Translations under genes and position numbers: made by a program
Shown here: positions 63,284-64,000 of the stretch, one piece after another
Position numbering within the stretch: the stretch's first letter is position 1
How the letters are laid out: each line of letters opens with the position of its first letter
Notes under the pieces: generated by a model
What the model was told of the DNA's origin: nothing
Databases searched by the model: none
The model's input: only the letters and a program-made list of their open reading frames with translations
Origin: Clostridium algoriphilum
GTDB lineage: Bacteria > Bacillota > Clostridia > Clostridiales > Clostridiaceae
Length of the DNA stretch: 64,000 nucleotides
Reading direction: 5' to 3'
Assembly: GCF_020443705.1 (NCBI RefSeq)
Contig: NZ_JAIZZK010000013.1
Location: forward strand, 1 to 64,000

Positions 63284-63448
63284 ATGGACAATAATAAAAG
63301 TCATATGAAGACCGATAAAAAAACCAATGCTGAACTTAGAAAAATGTTTCCACAAAGCGGTGGTGATATAGGAATTGAAAATGGTGTAAAAATAGATGCA
63401 AATAATGACAAATTTACTAAACGTTCCAAATTATCGCATAATAAATAA
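63284..63448 (+). CDS. Tiny hydrophilic protein (54 residues), unknown
   Basis: AAGGAGG stands eight bases before the ATG at 63284. The peptide starts MDNNKSHMKTDKKTNAELRK, continues MFPQSGGDIGIENGVKIDAN and ends RSKLSHNK. It is hydrophilic with many Lys, Asn and Asp residues and no Cys or Trp. It is monocistronic between leftward genes. Features match the other isolated tiny genes in this window; a spore or stress role is only a guess. Confidence 0.7.
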   Translation: MDNNKSHMKTDKKTNAELRKMFPQSGGDIGIENGVKIDANNDKFTKRSKLSHNK

Positions 63449-63540
63449 TTAAAATTTACACTTTGAAAGATAAAAGGAATTAGATCCTTATTGTTTAACA
63501 GTATATATCTAGTTCTCCTATATAATATAGATTTTTAATA

Positions 63541-64000
63541 TTATATAGGTATCTTTATATAGAAAGATACACCATTATTTTCATTTATCGCGTAAATTTC
63601 TCCCTTATGATACTCAACTATATATTTAGCTATTGCCATACCAAGTCCAAATTTTCCAGTCTTACCTTTTTCAAATTTATTAAAAATCTTTTCAAAATCA
63701 TCTCGCGGTATTTTTTCTCCATCATTGTGAATACAAATAGATGTATACCTATCATTTTGGTGGATAAATATCTTTATCTCTTTTCTCGCATATCTAATTT
63801 GATTATCTAAAATGTTTTCAATTACTACAGTCCACTGGTCTTTAATTCCTTTAAAATTTATATTCAAAAGTTTTAGCTCCCAATTTAAATTTTCATTTGT
63901 AAACTTAAGTTTATCCACAACATCCTCTATTATTTTTTTTATGTTTATACTTCCATATGTTGCTACATGTTTTGATAAATATTCCAATTTAGATAAATAT
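63541..64000 (-). CDS. Histidine kinase, C-terminal part (partial, N-terminus outside window)
   Basis: The visible frame runs off the right edge as YLSKLEYLSKHVATYGSI. It contains an HATPase domain: N box VVIENILDNQIRYARKEI, a G1-like CIHNDGEKI, and G2 GKFGLGMAIAKYIVEYHKGE. It ends VSFYIKIPI at 63541. The phospho-acceptor His and sensor domain lie outside the window. The G1 motif reads HNDGEKIP, slightly divergent from DNGxGI but common in BceS/VirS-type kinases. A cognate regulator is likely just beyond the edge. Confidence 0.88.
   Translation of the reverse strand, partial: YLSKLEYLSKHVATYGSINIKKIIEDVVDKLKFTNENLNWELKLLNINFKGIKDQWTVVIENILDNQIRYARKEIKIFIHQNDRYTSICIHNDGEKIPRDDFEKIFNKFEKGKTGKFGLGMAIAKYIVEYHKGEIYAINENNGVSFYIKIPI

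Overview
The window is AT-rich with standard bacterial gene structure: strong AGGAGG-type ribosome binding sites, mostly TAA stops, and many short hairpin terminators. Its content suggests an anaerobic, spore-forming, motile member of Clostridium or a close relative. Supporting genes are the clostridial AprAB/CysC sulfate-activation genes, a cwlJ-gerQ germination pair, a GerAB remnant, an iron-containing alcohol dehydrogenase, a small 2[4Fe-4S] ferredoxin, a T-box in front of asnS, and motAB. No rRNA, tRNA, CRISPR array or phage module was found. The species cannot be fixed from sequence reading alone.

Layout. 1-2.55 kb (minus): sulfate activation and reduction (cysC, aprA-like, start of an aprB-like ferredoxin), with a tiny ORF just upstream of cysC. 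3.0-15.4 kb: an accessory region of two similar two-component systems, a Cys-rich DUF326/Csp-like protein, an unusual HMA/SafE/cupredoxin fusion protein and a secreted type-1 copper protein. These are interspersed with broken genes: an unknown frameshifted gene, two SHOCT genes with internal stops, a diguanylate cyclase with an amber codon, a nickel/cobalt transporter fragment cut by a defective IS3-family element, and a GerAB permease lacking its N-terminus. 15.5-18.4 kb (plus): CBO0543-like membrane protein, rhodanese, MscL and a DUF3810 metalloprotease-like membrane protein. 18.4-24.9 kb: NlpC/P60 hydrolase, Hanks-type kinase, cwlJ, gerQ, lipoprotein cyclophilin, mannose-6-phosphate isomerase and an unknown membrane-anchored protein. 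25-31.1 kb: cysS, PAP2 phosphatase, SDR reductase, alcohol dehydrogenase and tiny ORFs. 31.3-39.6 kb: transketolase (plus), then a minus-strand PTS operon (PRD activator, mannitol-type EIICBA, 1-phosphofructokinase, sorbose-1-phosphate reductase-like dehydrogenase). 40.4-45.6 kb: ferredoxin, asnS with its T-box, YitT, MBL-fold protein and glyoxalase-fold protein. 45.9-53.9 kb: motAB, clpS-clpA, an unknown gene, NUDIX and proB-proA. 54.3-64 kb: hemerythrin-like protein, several tiny hydrophilic ORFs, a symporter remnant, a LytS/LytT-CstA module, exonuclease, thioesterase, an unknown protein and a partial histidine kinase.

How the genes work together. CysC and AprAB fit assimilation of sulfate through APS. 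The PTS operon should import and phosphorylate a hexose or hexitol and feed glycolysis at fructose-1,6-bisphosphate. LytS/LytT beside a CstA-type carrier matches known pyruvate-sensing and uptake modules. CwlJ and GerQ act together on the spore cortex. The copper-flavoured proteins at 9.8-14.3 kb suggest extracytoplasmic metal or redox handling, and the decay around them suggests a shrinking accessory island. I see no clearly new defence or mobile system. The most novel-looking items are the HMA-SafE-cupredoxin fusion within the decaying island, the mixed-substrate PTS operon, and the scattered tiny hydrophilic genes.
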